Shown here: in pieces, positions 5,131 through 6,304 of the stretch | Layout: every line of letters starts with the position of its first letter | How positions within the stretch are numbered: position 1 is the first letter of the stretch | DNA from: Flavobacteriaceae bacterium | GTDB taxonomy: Bacteria; Bacteroidota; Bacteroidia; Flavobacteriales; Flavobacteriaceae | Length of the DNA: 6,304 nt | Assembly (NCBI GenBank): GCA_018623655.1 | Contig: JAAZVG010000085.1 | Location: 1-6,304 of the forward strand | Reading direction: 5' to 3' | Position numbers and translations under genes: made by a program | Notes under the pieces: model-generated | The model's database searches: none | Told to the model about the DNA's origin: nothing | Seen by the model: only the letters and a program-made list of their open reading frames with translations

Positions 5131-6304
5131 AATTAAAGCCAGACATTGATAAAATTGCTTTAGAACGATGGCAGATTAGGCAATTGCATCCAAACCAAAA
5201 GACAATCATTGAAAGTACCCTCGCGGGAAATGATACTTTCGGTCTTCTGGCGACCGGTGCTGGTAAATCGATCTGCTATCAACTCCCAGGTTTTGTCCTT
5301 GAAGGAATTTGCATTGTTATCTCTCCTCTAATCGCTTTGATGGAAGATCAGATTAATCAACTTAAAAATCGTGATTTTAAAGCTATTGGCTTGTTTGGAG
5401 CTATCAATCAGGAAACTATTATACAGCGATTAGATAATTTAAAGTACGGCAAATACCACTATCTTTTCCTTTCGCCTGAACGTCTATCAAATCTAATTGT
5501 TCAAAATTATTTAAAAGAATTAGAAATAGCTTTAATTGCTGTAGATGAGGCTCATTGCGTTTCAGAATGGGGACACGACTTTAGACCGAGTTACAGAGGT
5601 CTATCTCTACTAAAAGACCTCTTTCCCAATACACCTATCCTTGCGCTAACAGCAACAGCCACTGAAGAGGTAATTGAAGACATAGTAACTAACCTAAAGC
5701 TAAATGCACCCAAACAGGTTATAGGCTCCGTACTAAAAGAGAATCTAGCAATTCGCATTTATCATCATGAAGATAAACCACTAATGCTTCTTGCAAGACT
5801 AAATAGATTAACAACGGGTTGTGCTATTGTATATACGAGAAGTAGAAAAGGAGCCGAAAAGCTTTGTACATGGTTGGTGGAAAAAGAGGTTAACGCGACC
5901 TTTTATCATGCAGGTATTGATGAAAGTTTAAAAACTCAAAGATTAAATGATTTCATAGCTGATAAGGTACAGGTAATGGTAAGTACTAGCGCATTTGGAA
6001 TGGGTATCGATAAACCAAATGTTCGCAGTGTCATTCATTTCGATTTACCTGAAAACCTGGCTCAATACTATCAAGAGATTGGCAGGGCGGGAAGAGATCA
6101 CAAGGAAGCCTCAGCAGAAATATTAATCACTTCAAAAAGCATTGAGCAATTAAAGAATCGTATCATCGCTCAAACCCCTTCTGTTGATGATTTACGTTTG
6201 GTTTATCAAAAATTAATCGCGCATTTACAAGTTGCTGCAGGGGAACAAAGTGGAAATTCTGTTTTAATCATAAATCATTTCTGTAAAAAGTATTCATTTA
6301 AACC
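5127..6304 (+). CDS. recQ: RecQ-family ATP-dependent DNA helicase, partial (3' end outside window)
   Basis: A superfamily 2, 3'-to-5' DNA helicase of the RecQ family, acting in recombination and repair. The 392 visible codons hold the entire helicase core. Residues are numbered from the TTG: motif 0 Gln24 (HPNQ), Walker A TGAGKS (43-48), motif Ia SPLIALMEDQ, DEAH (140-143) with the RecQ aromatic-rich loop CVSEWGHDFRPSY, motif III ALTATAT, motif IV AIVYTRSR, motif V SAFGMGIDKPNV, motif VI YYQEIGRAGRD (arginine finger region, 314-324). After motif VI comes PSVDDLRLVYQKLIAHLQVAAG rather than a Cys-rich zinc-binding segment, as in the shorter Bacteroidota RecQ-like proteins of about 630 aa. The frame is closed by TAA at 5112-5114 and has no ATG before motif Ia. 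The only usual initiator is TTG 5127, which overlaps the ATPase stop as TTGA. The canonical FRPGQ reads LHPNQ, losing the usual Arg. Confidence 0.93.
   Translation, partial: MKLKPDIDKIALERWQIRQLHPNQKTIIESTLAGNDTFGLLATGAGKSICYQLPGFVLEGICIVISPLIALMEDQINQLKNRDFKAIGLFGAINQETIIQRLDNLKYGKYHYLFLSPERLSNLIVQNYLKELEIALIAVDEAHCVSEWGHDFRPSYRGLSLLKDLFPNTPILALTATATEEVIEDIVTNLKLNAPKQVIGSVLKENLAIRIYHHEDKPLMLLARLNRLTTGCAIVYTRSRKGAEKLCTWLVEKEVNATFYHAGIDESLKTQRLNDFIADKVQVMVSTSAFGMGIDKPNVRSVIHFDLPENLAQYYQEIGRAGRDHKEASAEILITSKSIEQLKNRIIAQTPSVDDLRLVYQKLIAHLQVAAGEQSGNSVLIINHFCKKYSFK

Overview
The window looks like ordinary chromosomal DNA from a member of the Bacteroidota, most likely a free-living or marine Cytophagales/Flavobacteriales-type bacterium. 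Four things point there. (1) There is a DUF4290 protein, a family I know only from this phylum. (2) MurA carries Asp in place of the catalytic Cys, in the Bacteroidota-style context PGGDKIGRRRLDTH. (3) The base composition is AT-rich, starts are A-rich and lack Shine-Dalgarno sequences, and candidate promoters fit the TTG-N17-23-TAnnTTTG consensus of this phylum. (4) A DUF493 / small AAA ATPase / zinc-less-type RecQ neighbourhood is present. The genus cannot be read from the sequence.

Layout. Positions 1-700 (+) hold the C-terminal half of an AbgB-like M20 amidohydrolase, closed by a clear intrinsic terminator (707-731). A pirin-family cupin (793-1788, +) and a short BLUF blue-light photoreceptor (1834-2265, +) follow. 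The BLUF gene ends tail to tail with murA, and their stop codons overlap. Three minus-strand genes, DUF493 (4260-4547), DUF4290 (3579-4229) and murA (2262-3572), form a compact operon read from 4547 down to 2262. On the other side of a 34-bp divergent gap, a NadR/AAA_28-type P-loop ATPase (4582-5130, +) is followed by a RecQ-family helicase (5127 to the window edge, +). The recQ TTG start overlaps the ATPase stop.

Functions. The minus operon joins the first committed step of peptidoglycan synthesis (MurA) to two conserved small proteins of unknown role. The plus operon couples a predicted nucleotide-binding kinase/ATPase to a DNA-repair helicase. Pirin and BLUF are both redox- or light-related and may be co-transcribed, but nothing proves a joint pathway. 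No intergenic gap exceeds 100 bp, and I see no mobile element, CRISPR array, tRNA or rRNA.

I see no convincing new multi-gene system. The points most worth a second look are the almost perfectly symmetric pair of -7 boxes (TATTTTTG-A-CAAAGATA, 4555-4571) between the two divergent operons, the naturally Cys-to-Asp MurA (predicted fosfomycin-insensitive), the TTG-started translationally coupled recQ, and the terminator-less convergent overlap of the BLUF and murA genes.
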